From positions 88,453-152,452 of the forward strand of contig CAWUSE010000008.1 of assembly GCA_963925805.1 (NCBI GenBank): a stretch of DNA of 64,000 nt, read 5' to 3'. Origin of the DNA: UBA10347 sp905182135 (GTDB taxonomy: Bacteria; Actinomycetota; Acidimicrobiia; Acidimicrobiales; UBA10347). The stretch's first letter is position 1; the number at the start of each line of letters is the position of its first letter. The translations under genes were made by a program, and so were the position numbers. A model generated the notes under the pieces. The model saw only the letters and a program-made list of their open reading frames with translations, did no database searches and was not told where the DNA came from. This document shows, piece after piece, positions 1-9,424 of this stretch.

Positions 1-427
1 GACCCGCATGAGCATCACCTCCAGGAAGTGATGGTGACCATGAACTGACGTCGTGGCCTTCGGCCCGGAGTTGCGTGACAGCTTTGCTCACGCCATCGCT
101 GTTGCCCCCATGCCCGTTCACTAACACGACCTGGCGGAAGGTCGACGAGGCCGAGCGGACGAGTTCGACAAGGACAAGATGCAGCGCTTCGGTGCCTATC
201 GACAAGGTGCCAGCGAACGCCTGATGCTCGCCGCTCGATCCATACGCAAGTACCGGCGCCACGGTTACCTGGGGTACCGCTGTAGCGGCACCAGACGCAA
301 TCGCTTCGGCGATTCTGGCATCGGTGTCCATTGGTAGGTGTGGGCCGTGCTGTTCGGTTGAACCAAGCGGAACCACTAGCAGTGACTCTCTATCGACTTC
401 CGGCCATACCAGTTTTGCCAACTCCAC
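1..427 (-). CDS. mftE: Mycofactocin system creatininase-family protein MftE (partial, C-terminus outside window)
   Basis: Read on the minus strand this frame is open from an in-frame stop at 449-451 to the window edge, about 140 residues. It shows the creatininase-family signature LGSTEQHGPHLPMDTD near the N-terminus, then YGSSGEHQAF, NGHGGN and finally PGGDAHAG. The Glu, His and Asp residues in these motifs are the family's metal ligands. In mycofactocin biosynthesis MftE is the peptidase that releases the AHDP dipeptide from the modified MftA peptide. There is no ATG near the N-terminus; I chose GTG at 427-425, and a TTG at 421-419 is also possible. It is divergent from mftD, 77 bases away, which supports the assignment. 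The last part of the protein lies beyond position 1. Confidence 0.9.
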   Translation of the reverse strand, partial: MELAKLVWPEVDRESLLVVPLGSTEQHGPHLPMDTDARIAEAIASGAATAVPQVTVAPVLAYGSSGEHQAFAGTLSIGTEALHLVLVELVRSASSTFRQVVLVNGHGGNSDGVSKAVTQLRAEGHDVSSWSPSLPGGDAHAG

Positions 428-504
428 GGAACGAACGCTAGCGGCCCATCACCAATGCGTCGGCCAGTGTCCGACACCAGCCGCTCGACGCCTAGGCTCT
501 CGTC

Positions 505-1674
505 GTGGCTAACCCGTGGTTTGAAACTGTTGCTGTCGCCAAGGCACGCTCTAAGAAGCGACTTCCTCGTTCGGTCTATGGCGCCATCGTGGCCGGGGCC
601 GAAGCTGGCATTTCGCGGGACGATAATCTATCGGCCTTCGACCAACTCGGGCTGCGTCCCGTCACCGCTGGCCAACACGCGCGCCGCGAGATGTCGACCA
701 CGATCATGGGCCAGCCAGCATCGATGCCGGTGATGATCTCGCCAACCGGGGTGCAGGCCGTTCACCCCGAAGGTGAAGTTGCCGTAGCTCGCGCGACCGC
801 GGCGCGGGGCGTGCCCATGGGACTCAGTTCGTTCGGCAGCAAGCCGCTCGAAGACGTAATCGAGGCCAACTCACAAACCTTCTTCCAGATCTACTGGGCG
901 GGCGACCGCGACAGCATGAGTGCCCGCATGGAACGAGCTCGCAAGGCCGGTGCCGCTGGCATGATTTTGACACTTGACTGGTCGTTCTCGCACGGACGCG
1001 ACTGGGGCAGCCCGTCAATCCCTGAAAAAATCGACCTGAGGACAGCCATCAAGCACGCCCCCGACGTTCTGACTCGCCCCCAATGGCTCATGAGCTGGCT
1101 CAGAACCAAGCAACTACCCGATTTAGGTGTCCCTAACTTTCCAACCGGCGGAGCGCCTGTCCCCGGATTCTTCGAGGCCTACGGCACGTGGATGGCCACG
1201 CCACCTCCTAGCTGGCACGACATCGCCGGGCTCATCGAAGAATGGGGCGGCGAGTTTATGGTTAAGGGCATCGGACGACCTGATGAAGCCAAGCGCGCTG
1301 TACAAGCCGGCGCAACTGCAATCTCTGTCTCGAACCATGGGGGCAACAACATCGATAGCTCGCCGGCACCTATTCGAGTCCTTCCTGAAGTTGTCGACGC
1401 GGTGGGCAGCGAAATCCAAGTCATCATGGATGGCGGCATCCGCCGTGGATCTGACGTCGTTAAGGCACTGGCCTTTGGCGCTGAGGCCGTCATGATCGGC
1501 CGCGCTTACCTGTGGGGCCTTGCGGCAAACGGTCAGACTGGAGTCGAGAACGTGCTCGACATTCTGCGCAGCGGTATGGACGCAACGATGCTCGGTATGG
1601 GAAAATCCGGCATCGCCGACCTGTCCCCCGACGACATCAGCACCCCTCGCGACTTCTTCCCGCCTCGCATCTGA
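505..1674 (+). CDS. mftD: Pre-mycofactocin synthase MftD (FMN alpha-hydroxyacid dehydrogenase family)
   Basis: A 389-residue protein starting at GTG. It has the FMN-binding TIM-barrel layout of the lactate dehydrogenase/glycolate oxidase family: FQIYWAGDRDSM in the middle, MVKGIGRPDEA, the active-site histidine in SNHGGNNIDSSPAP (about residue 278), and the phosphate-binding end VIMDGGIRRGSDV followed by AEAVMIGRAYLWG. The N-terminus (NPWFETVAVAKARSKKRLP) is the type seen in MftD rather than in general lactate oxidases. Known role: MftD oxidatively deaminates the AHDP dipeptide to give pre-mycofactocin, the redox-active core of the cofactor. The neighbouring divergent mftE confirms the context. 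mftA, mftB, mftC and mftF are not in this window. Confidence 0.93.
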   Translation: MANPWFETVAVAKARSKKRLPRSVYGAIVAGAEAGISRDDNLSAFDQLGLRPVTAGQHARREMSTTIMGQPASMPVMISPTGVQAVHPEGEVAVARATAARGVPMGLSSFGSKPLEDVIEANSQTFFQIYWAGDRDSMSARMERARKAGAAGMILTLDWSFSHGRDWGSPSIPEKIDLRTAIKHAPDVLTRPQWLMSWLRTKQLPDLGVPNFPTGGAPVPGFFEAYGTWMATPPPSWHDIAGLIEEWGGEFMVKGIGRPDEAKRAVQAGATAISVSNHGGNNIDSSPAPIRVLPEVVDAVGSEIQVIMDGGIRRGSDVVKALAFGAEAVMIGRAYLWGLAANGQTGVENVLDILRSGMDATMLGMGKSGIADLSPDDISTPRDFFPPRI

Positions 1675-1774
1675 TATCGCAACGACGACCTGGTCGCCGT
1701 TGCGTTGTCCACCGAAAGAAAAAGCAGGCTAACACGATGCAACCGTCCGTTCGGCAGAGAATTAGCCTTTCGGA

Positions 1775-3034
1775 GTGAGCGAACACGTCAAGGTTCCCCA
1801 CGAGATCAAGCTGCTGCTTGGCGCCTTAGCGTGCGGCACGTTCGCCTTCTCGGTGTTAGCCACCGTTATTGGTCTCCAGGTTTTCGCAATCACCGACAGC
1901 GAGCGCGATCTCGGACTCGTCGGACTGGCACAGTTCGTGCCGATCCTTTTGCTATCGCCGTTCACCGGTACCATCGCCGACCGCTTCGACAGGCGACGCG
2001 TATTCGGAGCAGGCCTGATCATCACCATCGCTGCAACGTTTGGACTGATGGCTTATGCAGCCACTAACCCCACGAGTGTGCTGCCCATTTTTTTGTTGTT
2101 AGCCGTCAACGGTGTCGGCCGAGCGGTCGGCACGCCAGCCAGCCGGGCATTGCCGATCGATCTGGCCCCAGATGGAGCGCTCGAACGCATCATTGCCCTA
2201 CGGTCACTCACTTTCCAGATTGCGTTGATCGTGGGGCCATTGGTTGGAGCATTCGCCAACAAAGTCTCACACGTGCTCCCCTACGTGCTGGTCGTGATTG
2301 CCCAGGTCCTGGCGATTCTGGTTCTGGCCGGTATCTCCAAGCCTGCGACCGCGAAGTTGGAGTCCGTTGCAGGACCTCGCCAAGCAATTCGAGATGCGGT
2401 TGAAGGTCTGCGGTTCATACGCCGAAACCAAATCGTCTTTGGTGCAATCTCACTCGACTTGTTTGCCGTCCTTTTCGGCGGCGCCGTCGCCTTACTTCCC
2501 GCAATAGTCGACAAGCGCCTCGGCATAGAAGACGTCGACCTTGGCGTTGGCATACTACGGGCTGCCACCGCTGCAGCTGCAGCCTTGGCAGCGCTCGTGC
2601 TCTCTATCCGGCCACTCACTCGCAGGGCGGGACCCACGCTGTTCGCCATGATCGCAATCTTCGGCCTGGCCACGATCGTTCTTGGGTTCACCAGGAGCTT
2701 TCTCGTCGCAGCCTTGGCCGTTGCAGTGCTAAGCGCAACCGATCAGGTGAGTGTCTTTATTCGAGCAAGCATCGTTCCGCTCGCTACGCCAGAATCCATG
2801 CGCGGGCGCGTGCTCGCAGTGGAGAACGTGTTCATTGGCGGATCAAATGAACTGGGCGCCTACGAATCGGGCGAGACCGCAGCATGGTGGGGCCTTGCCC
2901 CGGCAGTGGTGATCGGAGGTATCGGGACGCTCCTGGTAGTCGGCGTCAGCTGGTTTGTATTCCCTGCGCTGCGCGCTGTCGACCGTTTCTCCGACGTCAA
3001 ACCAGTCCTTGGCACCGAACCCATACCCAAATAG
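1775..3034 (+). CDS. MFS transporter, EntS/MFS_3-like
   Basis: A 419-residue integral membrane protein with about 12 hydrophobic segments and the major-facilitator loop motif GTIADRFDRRR (about residues 64-74) between helices 2 and 3. The overall pattern resembles the EntS/MFS_3 group of exporters, which move siderophores or drugs out by proton antiport. It starts at GTG, 100 bases after mftD on the same strand. It may therefore be co-transcribed with the mycofactocin gene, but a role in exporting a mycofactocin-related compound is only inference. The C-terminus ends in a short hydrophilic tail. Confidence 0.85.
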   Translation: MSEHVKVPHEIKLLLGALACGTFAFSVLATVIGLQVFAITDSERDLGLVGLAQFVPILLLSPFTGTIADRFDRRRVFGAGLIITIAATFGLMAYAATNPTSVLPIFLLLAVNGVGRAVGTPASRALPIDLAPDGALERIIALRSLTFQIALIVGPLVGAFANKVSHVLPYVLVVIAQVLAILVLAGISKPATAKLESVAGPRQAIRDAVEGLRFIRRNQIVFGAISLDLFAVLFGGAVALLPAIVDKRLGIEDVDLGVGILRAATAAAAALAALVLSIRPLTRRAGPTLFAMIAIFGLATIVLGFTRSFLVAALAVAVLSATDQVSVFIRASIVPLATPESMRGRVLAVENVFIGGSNELGAYESGETAAWWGLAPAVVIGGIGTLLVVGVSWFVFPALRAVDRFSDVKPVLGTEPIPK

Positions 3035-3158
3035 GGCCACGCCCGGAACCAGCGACACCACGAGACGATTCACCACAAATGCCTACCAGCCCATCGATAC
3101 GTGGACCGAAACTTGAGACTCTGGGTGTCAAGTTTGCGTGCTCGCTCGTCGCCTCTGT

Positions 3159-3497
3159 CTAGCTGAAGAGGTTGTTGGCATCCATGGTGACCAGGATCAC
3201 AAGCATCACAATGATGCCGGCGTTGAGTGCGCTGACCAGCCATTTGTATTTGTGGTCAGCCCGATGGAAGCGCCGGATGCTGAACATATTCGCCACGATC
3301 GCAATGGTTCCTACGACCAAGCCGATCGATGAACCAATACCAGACGTGATACCCACGATCGGAAAAACAAACGGGAAGATCACATACGTAAGTAAACAAC
3401 GGATTCCTGAGATCAGGATCGACTGGCTAAAAAGCCGCTCAGGCTGATCAGCGACATCGGCAGAACTGCTGTTGGTATCGACGTCGGCTACGGCCAC
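3159..3497 (-). CDS. Small integral membrane protein, function unknown
   Basis: 112 residues with a Ser/Asp-rich N-terminus and three likely membrane segments at about residues 27-50, 54-72 and 86-106. The loop between the second and third segments is basic and histidine-containing (RRFHRADHKYKW). It lies convergent with the MFS gene and 40 bases upstream of the minus-strand ferredoxin reductase fusion's stop codon side. The amino-acid composition and hydrophobic periodicity look like a real protein, but I do not recognise a family. Confidence 0.65.
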   Translation of the reverse strand: MAVADVDTNSSSADVADQPERLFSQSILISGIRCLLTYVIFPFVFPIVGITSGIGSSIGLVVGTIAIVANMFSIRRFHRADHKYKWLVSALNAGIIVMLVILVTMDANNLFS

Positions 3498-3537
3498 AAA
3501 TCTACGCTATCTGCTGAATCGGATCGGCTCGGCTCGC

Positions 3538-5283
3538 CTACCAGTATTCCTCAAAATGGATGTTACCTGGATCGCCTCGGCGGTCAAGCTTGAAACCTCG
3601 TTTGGTCAATAGTTCGACCACCCCCTTGGCCTCAGGCCATTCCTCAGGGTCGCCTTCGGGCAGCCCAATCATGGACGGATTGCCGCACAGGAAAACGTCC
3701 GTCGTGTCGGGGTCCAGTTCGATGCCGTAGTGACTTGACAGCATGCCCTTGCTGACTACATCTTGCAGGTACGTCTTGGGGAAGTCAGGCTCACGAGTTG
3801 GCAACGGCAGGTAGTGATAGTTGGGATACCTGGCGTCGAGCTTCTCGTGCTCACTGCGGTAGCCCAGGTCATCCCACTGTCGCACCGTCACAGCCGACAC
3901 CATGGGGCCGTGATGGCCCTTGCGCAGCAATTCTGTGACCATGGCATTGTGCGGTGCTTCGCCGGTTCCTGTCGAGAAGAAGATGCACGTGCGAGACGGG
4001 TCGACAACCGGCGCCAGCGTGTAGCGCCCAGCGACCTTGGAGCCGAGGAAGATACGGTCACCGGGCCGCTTGAGGGCTAGACGAGGTGTCAGCCCAGGAA
4101 CGTTGTCGTCGGTTGGCGCAACCAGCACAATGTAGAACTCAAGCTCATCGCCGGTGGCATAGTCGGACAGGTAGCCGTTCCCGTCGAACATAGGGCTCGA
4201 TATCGAGTACGACCGGCGGATCATTTTCAGCCATTTATCATCGAGGCCTGGATCGGTCGCGTCATCGATGCGCGATTCCCAAAAGCCCAGTCCGAGCGTG
4301 GCGTACTGTCCAGGAAGGTGCGATGTATCGCCATGATCGGGGCGAATCTTAAGTCGCCACAGATCAGAGTGCGTTGGCTCAAACACTGTGATGGTGGCGT
4401 TGTAAAAGTGCTCGGCGAGTTCGTCAGCCAGCGTCGTGTCGCGGCTCCATGACCGCACGCCATACGGCTCGACAACAGCGTCAGGGAAACGGGCCGCAGC
4501 GACCGACGGCCAGAGGTCCGGACCGAACGCACCGTGCATGTCAATTTCTTCGGCCTTACCCGAGAACAACCAGACTGCGTCGGACGCCTTGGCAGCATCG
4601 GTTACACCGAGAGACACCAGGTCAGCTGGGGCACGGCTGCTCGCAAAGACGATGTGGTCGAACTCAAGGTCCGGGGTTCGTCGATCGGCAAAGTACGCCA
4701 TTGGGAACCCGTCGCGCTCGCCGATCGCGTTGGGGGTCGAACGGTAGAGCACCGTTGCTCGGCGTTCGCGCTCAAGCGTGGCCAGCATCTCGCCGGCTAC
4801 TGGTGACAGGCGAGCAGGGTCTAGGCCGTCGGCGGCGAGCACGACGTTGGCCCCAGCGGCGGCAAGCTGGGCACTCACTTCGACCGCATGATCAGACACG
4901 CCGATAACCATCACATCTGCATCACCAACACTCGCTGGCAGATTATCAACGGTTACTCGTTCGTTGGACGCAACCTCGATTGGTGGGGCCGATTCGTGCA
5001 GATAGGTTCGTTCGCCGATGATGACGGCGCGGGCTTTGCGGCGACGGCGATTACTTTGGACGATGACCATGCCATCGTCGTCAATATCGATCAGCGTGAC
5101 CATTTCGCCATAACCGATACCAAGATCATTACGGCTAATGACCTCGGGCATCAGCACCGAGTCACCCCGATCCATAATGTGCACCCGCTTGACCCCGGCG
5201 CGAGCCGCCGCCTCGGCGACGGAGAGTCCGCCAGCGGTCGCTCCAATCACGATCAGGTCATGGGTCGTGGTGTCTTCTGCCAT
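3538..5283 (-). CDS. Two-part flavoprotein: FAD/NAD-binding N-terminal half fused to ferredoxin-NADP+ reductase
   Basis: The ATG at 5283 is preferred (581 residues) because the protein begins with a dinucleotide-binding fold immediately after it and GGGAGA lies about nine bases upstream; the open frame runs 20 codons further. Residues 1-230 contain GATAGGLSVAEAAARAG and a second Rossmann-like stretch VMVIGVSDHAVEV, resembling a thioredoxin-reductase-type oxidoreductase. The C-terminal half is a plant/bacterial-type ferredoxin-NADP reductase: FAD motif RRSYSISSP, NADP motif FFSTGTGEAP, CGNPSMIG, and the terminal aromatic FEEYW. The C-terminal half should move electrons between NADPH and ferredoxin or flavodoxin. 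The N-terminal half shows no CxxC pair, so it may be non-catalytic or bind a partner (inference). Confidence 0.85.
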   Translation of the reverse strand: MAEDTTTHDLIVIGATAGGLSVAEAAARAGVKRVHIMDRGDSVLMPEVISRNDLGIGYGEMVTLIDIDDDGMVIVQSNRRRRKARAVIIGERTYLHESAPPIEVASNERVTVDNLPASVGDADVMVIGVSDHAVEVSAQLAAAGANVVLAADGLDPARLSPVAGEMLATLERERRATVLYRSTPNAIGERDGFPMAYFADRRTPDLEFDHIVFASSRAPADLVSLGVTDAAKASDAVWLFSGKAEEIDMHGAFGPDLWPSVAAARFPDAVVEPYGVRSWSRDTTLADELAEHFYNATITVFEPTHSDLWRLKIRPDHGDTSHLPGQYATLGLGFWESRIDDATDPGLDDKWLKMIRRSYSISSPMFDGNGYLSDYATGDELEFYIVLVAPTDDNVPGLTPRLALKRPGDRIFLGSKVAGRYTLAPVVDPSRTCIFFSTGTGEAPHNAMVTELLRKGHHGPMVSAVTVRQWDDLGYRSEHEKLDARYPNYHYLPLPTREPDFPKTYLQDVVSKGMLSSHYGIELDPDTTDVFLCGNPSMIGLPEGDPEEWPEAKGVVELLTKRGFKLDRRGDPGNIHFEEYW

Positions 5284-5650
5284 GGTCCAGTCTCCCACAA
5301 GCCACCCAGAGCGCTTCCATGCACAAGCTGAAAGAACAGCCAATCATTGCGCCTGCCGAAATTCTTAGCACCCTGGAGTGTCAAAAACTCATTAGCGAGA
5401 TCCCAAAGAACAACGCCCAGTCCTGAGGTACGAAGTCGCCGTCGTCATCTGCCGTTACTCCGGGGAAGATCTTGGTGCACCGTGTTTTCACAGGTCGGCC
5501 CTAACGATCTTGGATCCCTTAGCGGACAGGGTTCAGCCACGAGCGCTGATCCGCTGCTACGCACACACTGCCTCCGTCAAATTTCCAACGGCCCTAGCAG
5601 TCAAGTCCGCTTGTCCCGCTCTCGACGGCCCAGCAAGCTAACCCGTTGCG
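5284..5650. other. Intergenic stretch without a supported gene
   Basis: These 367 bases lie between the start of the ferredoxin reductase fusion and the stop of the mutarotase gene, both on the minus strand, so the fusion's promoter should be here. I see no open frame with family features. Around 5363-5390 there is an imperfect inverted repeat (TTCTTAGCAC and GTGTCAAAAA around a six-base loop) that resembles the perfect hairpin at 41481-41513. Confidence 0.5.
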
Positions 5651-6619
5651 CTAGGCCGTGAAGGTGAAAGTAGTTGAGGCGTGATATTCCTCAACCGGGC
5701 GCACGATGCAGTCACCGAAGTCAGGGCGGTTTGGAGTGTCGGGAAGGCATTGAGTTTCAAGTGCGATCCCACGACACCCCGCATCTAGATGTTGCCCGGT
5801 ATAGGTCTGCAAGCCGATCTGGTTTGTGGTCAAGTCGATGCGACGACCTGACTCGTGCCAGAGTGACGCGCTGATCATGGCCTTTTGATCCAACACGAAG
5901 CAATGGTCATAGCCTCCTGCGTCAACCACGTCAGCGAGCGAGCGTTTGTCGTTGCAGTTGAACCGAGTTCCGCTGACAGCCACCGGCGGACCTGGGACTG
6001 GGATGTTGTCTGCATCGACCTCAACATAGGTAGACGCGGCAACGGTGAGCTCGTGCCCGTCGAGCATGCCGTCGCCGGCCAGGTTCCAATACACATGATT
6101 GGTCATGTTCAGCGGGGTGGGCTCGTCGACAGTGGCCCGATAGTCAATCGACAGGCGATTGCCCGCAAGCTCGAACGTAGCGGAGGCTTTAACCTTGCCC
6201 GGGAAACCCATGTCGCCCGATTTGCTCGTATGGCGCATAATCACGCGACCGATATCTCCATCGGTTTCCGAGTCGGCAGCCCAGGCATAGGTGTTGAAGC
6301 CATCAGTCCCACCGTGGAGCTGATTCAGTCCTTCGTTCGGTTCGACTTCATACTCAACGTCATCGAACGCAAACCGTGAGCCAGCAATCCGGTTGGCGTA
6401 CCGGCCGACCGACGCACCGTGGTAGCCCGCTCCGTCGACTGCGCCAGGCGGATAGCCGACGTTGATCTGCAGCTCCTGGTCATCTTCAAGTCGCAAGATC
6501 ACGGACGCGAGGTGGGCCCCAAGGTCAGCGATCGTCACCGACATCAGATCCGATGTCAGCTCGTATCCCATCGACTCGGCGCCCGGCCATAGCTCAACGC
6601 CAACCCGGCTGATATTCAT
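5651..6619 (-). CDS. Galactose mutarotase (aldose 1-epimerase)
   Basis: 322 residues from the ATG at 6619; the open frame extends 31 codons upstream, but that part is unlike the family. Aldose 1-epimerase motifs are clear: YHGASVGRYANRI near the N-terminus, NEGLNQLHGGTDGFN, NMTNHVYWNLAG containing the catalytic histidine, GYDHCFVLD, and GLQTYTGQHLD followed by GIALETQCLPDTPN with the catalytic glutamate. The enzyme interconverts alpha and beta anomers of aldoses such as galactose or glucose. It stands alone, not in a sugar operon. About 290 bases separate it from the acyl-CoA dehydrogenase, and I see nothing distinctive in them. Confidence 0.9.
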   Translation of the reverse strand: MNISRVGVELWPGAESMGYELTSDLMSVTIADLGAHLASVILRLEDDQELQINVGYPPGAVDGAGYHGASVGRYANRIAGSRFAFDDVEYEVEPNEGLNQLHGGTDGFNTYAWAADSETDGDIGRVIMRHTSKSGDMGFPGKVKASATFELAGNRLSIDYRATVDEPTPLNMTNHVYWNLAGDGMLDGHELTVAASTYVEVDADNIPVPGPPVAVSGTRFNCNDKRSLADVVDAGGYDHCFVLDQKAMISASLWHESGRRIDLTTNQIGLQTYTGQHLDAGCRGIALETQCLPDTPNRPDFGDCIVRPVEEYHASTTFTFTA

Positions 6620-6910
6620 CGACACCCCGCGAACCCTATCCCCGAGGCTTCCTTCAGGCACGAGCCACATCTGGCGAACCCAACAGCCGCTTGGCCCACC
6701 CGGGCCTTGCACGTTAGTTATGTCGACGCGTGCTCTACTGAGCCAAAGCTATGACACTCCACATTTTTGCATACTGAACAAGCCCGTGCGACGCCTTGCG
6801 AGCGCCACACGGCCAACTTGATCGGCTTGCCATCAGCCTCACTGCCTAGACCAAACGAGGGTCCGCCAGGTCAGGCCACGTTCCTAGTGAAATTGTCAGC
6901 GGCCCGGCAA

Positions 6911-8245
6911 CTAGGAGTTAATGGCGAGTTCGTCCAGGTAGTCGCCGTAGCGAACCAGTGCTGCCGCTCGCCGAGTTGGAACGTGATCAATCGATGGGTC
7001 CGAAGGCCGGTAGCGCTTCAAGACCTGGCGAGCGACGGTTACCTTGTGGACCTCGTCAGGGCCATCATAAATACGAGCAGCGCGGGCAGCGCGGTACATC
7101 GATTCGAGCGGCAAGTCGGTCGTGTAGCCAAGCGATCCGTGAATCTGAATGGCACGATCGATGACATCGTGAAGCACCTTGGCGCCCCAGAACTTGATGA
7201 CGGCTATCTCGAGCCGAGCATCGCTGTAGGTCCCGCCAGCTTCGTGCAGCTTGTCCATCTTCCACGCCGCTTGCAGCGTGAGAAGCCGAGCAGCCTGACG
7301 ATCCGCATACGACTGCGCAACCCAATCTTGGATCATCTGCTTATCGGCCAGAATCGAACCCTTGGTATAGCGAGTTAACGCCCGCTCACACAGCAAGTCA
7401 AATGCTCGGCTTGATTGACCAAGCCAGCGCATTGCGTGATGGATACGGCCAGGGCCAAGGCGTTTCTGCGCAAGAGCGAAGCCTTGCCCGATACCAGCTT
7501 CGCCCCCCACCACGTTCTCAAACGGAACCCTGACCTCGTCATAGATAATCTCGGCGTGGCCGCCGGGCTCACCGGTCTTGTGATCGGGTTCGCCCATAGT
7601 GGGCACATCTCTCAGAATGTTTACGCCCGGCGTGTCTGTCGGTATCACAATCATCGAGAAGGCCGAATACGGCGAGGCATCCTCGTCGAGGTTCGTCTTG
7701 ACCATGACAATAAGAATGTCCGATACCGAGGCGTTGGACGAGAACCACTTATGACCACTGACGACCCATTCATCGCCGTCACGCACCGCTTGGGTGGTGA
7801 GCAGTGTCGGATCGGCACCAGCCCCCGGCTCGGTCATCGAGAAACAGGACCGGATCTGCTGGTTGAGCAGCGGCTCCATCCACTTCTTCTTCTGCTCTTC
7901 GGTACCGCCAAGTGACAACAGCTCAGCATTGCCTGAATCAGGGGCATTATTGCCAAAGATGCGTGGACCCAACGGCGATTGGCCAAGGATCTCATGCATC
8001 AGGCCGAGCTTGACCTGGCCGAAGCCGCCCCCGCCGAGCTCCGGTGGCAGGTGTGCTGCCCACAGGCCCTGCTCTTTCACTTGTTCTTTAAGCGGTGCAG
8101 TGATCTTGTCGTAAACAGCCCGACCCTCAGGGCTTCGGAACTCTGCAGCCAGCGTTTCGAGCGGGAAGACCTCTTCCTTCATGAACTCACGCATCCACGC
8201 AAGCTTCTTCTCAAATTCAGGTTCGGTCTCAAAATCCCAGGCCAT
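6911..8245 (-). CDS. Acyl-CoA dehydrogenase, ACAD10/11-like
   Basis: 444 residues with the acyl-CoA dehydrogenase order: helical N-terminal domain, LPPELGGGGFGQVKLGLM, substrate/FAD motif CFSMTEPGAGADPT, beta domain with VSGHKWFSSNAS, and the C-terminal helical domain with IQIHGSLGYTTDLPLESMYR. At the usual catalytic-base site it reads IYDGPDEVH, the aspartate-containing form typical of the ACAD10/11-like group, rather than YEGT. It should carry out FAD-dependent alpha,beta-dehydrogenation of an acyl-CoA in fatty-acid or related degradation. It is monocistronic; the next genes upstream are the AzlCD pair. Confidence 0.92.
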   Translation of the reverse strand: MAWDFETEPEFEKKLAWMREFMKEEVFPLETLAAEFRSPEGRAVYDKITAPLKEQVKEQGLWAAHLPPELGGGGFGQVKLGLMHEILGQSPLGPRIFGNNAPDSGNAELLSLGGTEEQKKKWMEPLLNQQIRSCFSMTEPGAGADPTLLTTQAVRDGDEWVVSGHKWFSSNASVSDILIVMVKTNLDEDASPYSAFSMIVIPTDTPGVNILRDVPTMGEPDHKTGEPGGHAEIIYDEVRVPFENVVGGEAGIGQGFALAQKRLGPGRIHHAMRWLGQSSRAFDLLCERALTRYTKGSILADKQMIQDWVAQSYADRQAARLLTLQAAWKMDKLHEAGGTYSDARLEIAVIKFWGAKVLHDVIDRAIQIHGSLGYTTDLPLESMYRAARAARIYDGPDEVHKVTVARQVLKRYRPSDPSIDHVPTRRAAALVRYGDYLDELAINS

Positions 8246-8320
8246 GCCGAGGTGCTCCCTTGTGTGCGTTCCCTTTGAAACTAGTTCACTGCGGCGGTGA
8301 CTTGGTTAAGGCCACGTTGC

Positions 8321-8620
8321 TCAGGTGAGAACCCGGGCGAGCGCAGTTGCTGCCATCGCTACAACGATCACGCCGATGAACGGCACTTTTCGCCAAGTGG
8401 CAAAGAGCGCTGCAACGAGGCCCGCGACGCGAGCATCGAGCACAAGTTCGGTGTCACGCTCGAACGTCTGTAAAGCAATGAGCGCACAGAACAGGGCGGG
8501 TGGTACCAGCGAAACTGACCGTCGCAGCAGAGGCCGTTCTATGCGGGTGCCGACCAGCACGCCAGCAAGCTTAAACCCATAGGCTCCGGCGGCCAGGACC
8601 AGGATTGCTGTCCAACTCAT
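8321..8620 (-). CDS. azlD: Branched-chain amino acid exporter small subunit, AzlD family
   Basis: 99 residues with three or four hydrophobic segments and the AzlD pattern TAILVLAAGAYGFKLAG near the start, then LVPPALFCALIALQTF and a central ARVAGLVAALFATWRKVPF stretch. The ATG overlaps the stop of azlC in an ATGA arrangement (8617-8620), so the two genes are translationally coupled. AzlD is the small partner of AzlC in branched-chain amino acid export. Confidence 0.85.
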   Translation of the reverse strand: MSWTAILVLAAGAYGFKLAGVLVGTRIERPLLRRSVSLVPPALFCALIALQTFERDTELVLDARVAGLVAALFATWRKVPFIGVIVVAMAATALARVLT

Positions 8621-9321
8621 GGCGTCCCTTCAACGGTTGAAACAGCAGAGTCAGTCGTCTTGATGGCAGCCGGCACGAGCAGCGCCGGGATAATCGCTAG
8701 CGCAGCGAGCAAGATCGGCGCTCCTGCTGGCGTGAACGGCACGACGACGATCGCAATCGAAGCACCAACGAGCCCGGCCACGCGGCCTGGTGCTGCTGAT
8801 AGGTGCGGGCCAAGCAGCGCGACGAACGACGCGGGGAAGGCTGCATCGAGGCCATACACATCGGGATCGCCAATGGCATCACCAACAAGGACACCGACAG
8901 CAGTACCCAGATTCCAGAAGAAAAACAGCGCTGCGCCTGTCCACCAGAATGCTTCAGTTGCCGCAACGTCATCATCTTGTGCGACCGACATGGCTGTCGT
9001 TTCATCAATCACCCAGTGAGCCCCGGGAATCCGCTTCCACCCATGTCGAGCCAGCCGTTCACTTAGGCGCATGCCATAGAGCGAGTTGCGAGCAGCGAGG
9101 AGGAGCGCTCCTGCCACTGCTGATAGAGGTGAGCCGCCGCTGCTGATCACACCCACTGCAGCGAACTGCGATGCACCGGTGAACACCAGCAGGGACATGG
9201 CCATGGCCTTCGCCAGCGATAACCCGCTAGTCGACGCGAGTAAGCCGAAGGTGATAGCAACCAGACCCACCGCAGCACCGAGGGCAACCGAGTCTCGTCG
9301 GTGGGTAGAGGTGGTGGTCAT
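8617..9321 (-). CDS. azlC: Branched-chain amino acid exporter large subunit, AzlC family
   Basis: 234 residues from the ATG at 9321; the open frame reaches back to 9528, but the added segment is basic and overlaps the neighbouring DUF2889 gene. AzlC features are present: LLVFTGASQFAAVGVISSGG, LLAARNSLYGMRLSERL, and AHWVIDETTAMSVAQ. It is an integral membrane protein with about six to seven segments. With AzlD it forms an exporter for leucine, isoleucine, valine or analogues. The 3' end overlaps azlD by four bases. Confidence 0.9.
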   Translation of the reverse strand: MTTTSTHRRDSVALGAAVGLVAITFGLLASTSGLSLAKAMAMSLLVFTGASQFAAVGVISSGGSPLSAVAGALLLAARNSLYGMRLSERLARHGWKRIPGAHWVIDETTAMSVAQDDDVAATEAFWWTGAALFFFWNLGTAVGVLVGDAIGDPDVYGLDAAFPASFVALLGPHLSAAPGRVAGLVGASIAIVVVPFTPAGAPILLAALAIIPALLVPAAIKTTDSAVSTVEGTP

Positions 9322-9424
9322 CCGAGACGAAACGCTAGCGCGCAACTCATCTCGAGAGCCTGACCATTTAGAGCGCCCCCGGGCCACCCGAGATCCGCGG
9401 GAACCGCTGCACAAAAGAATCCGG

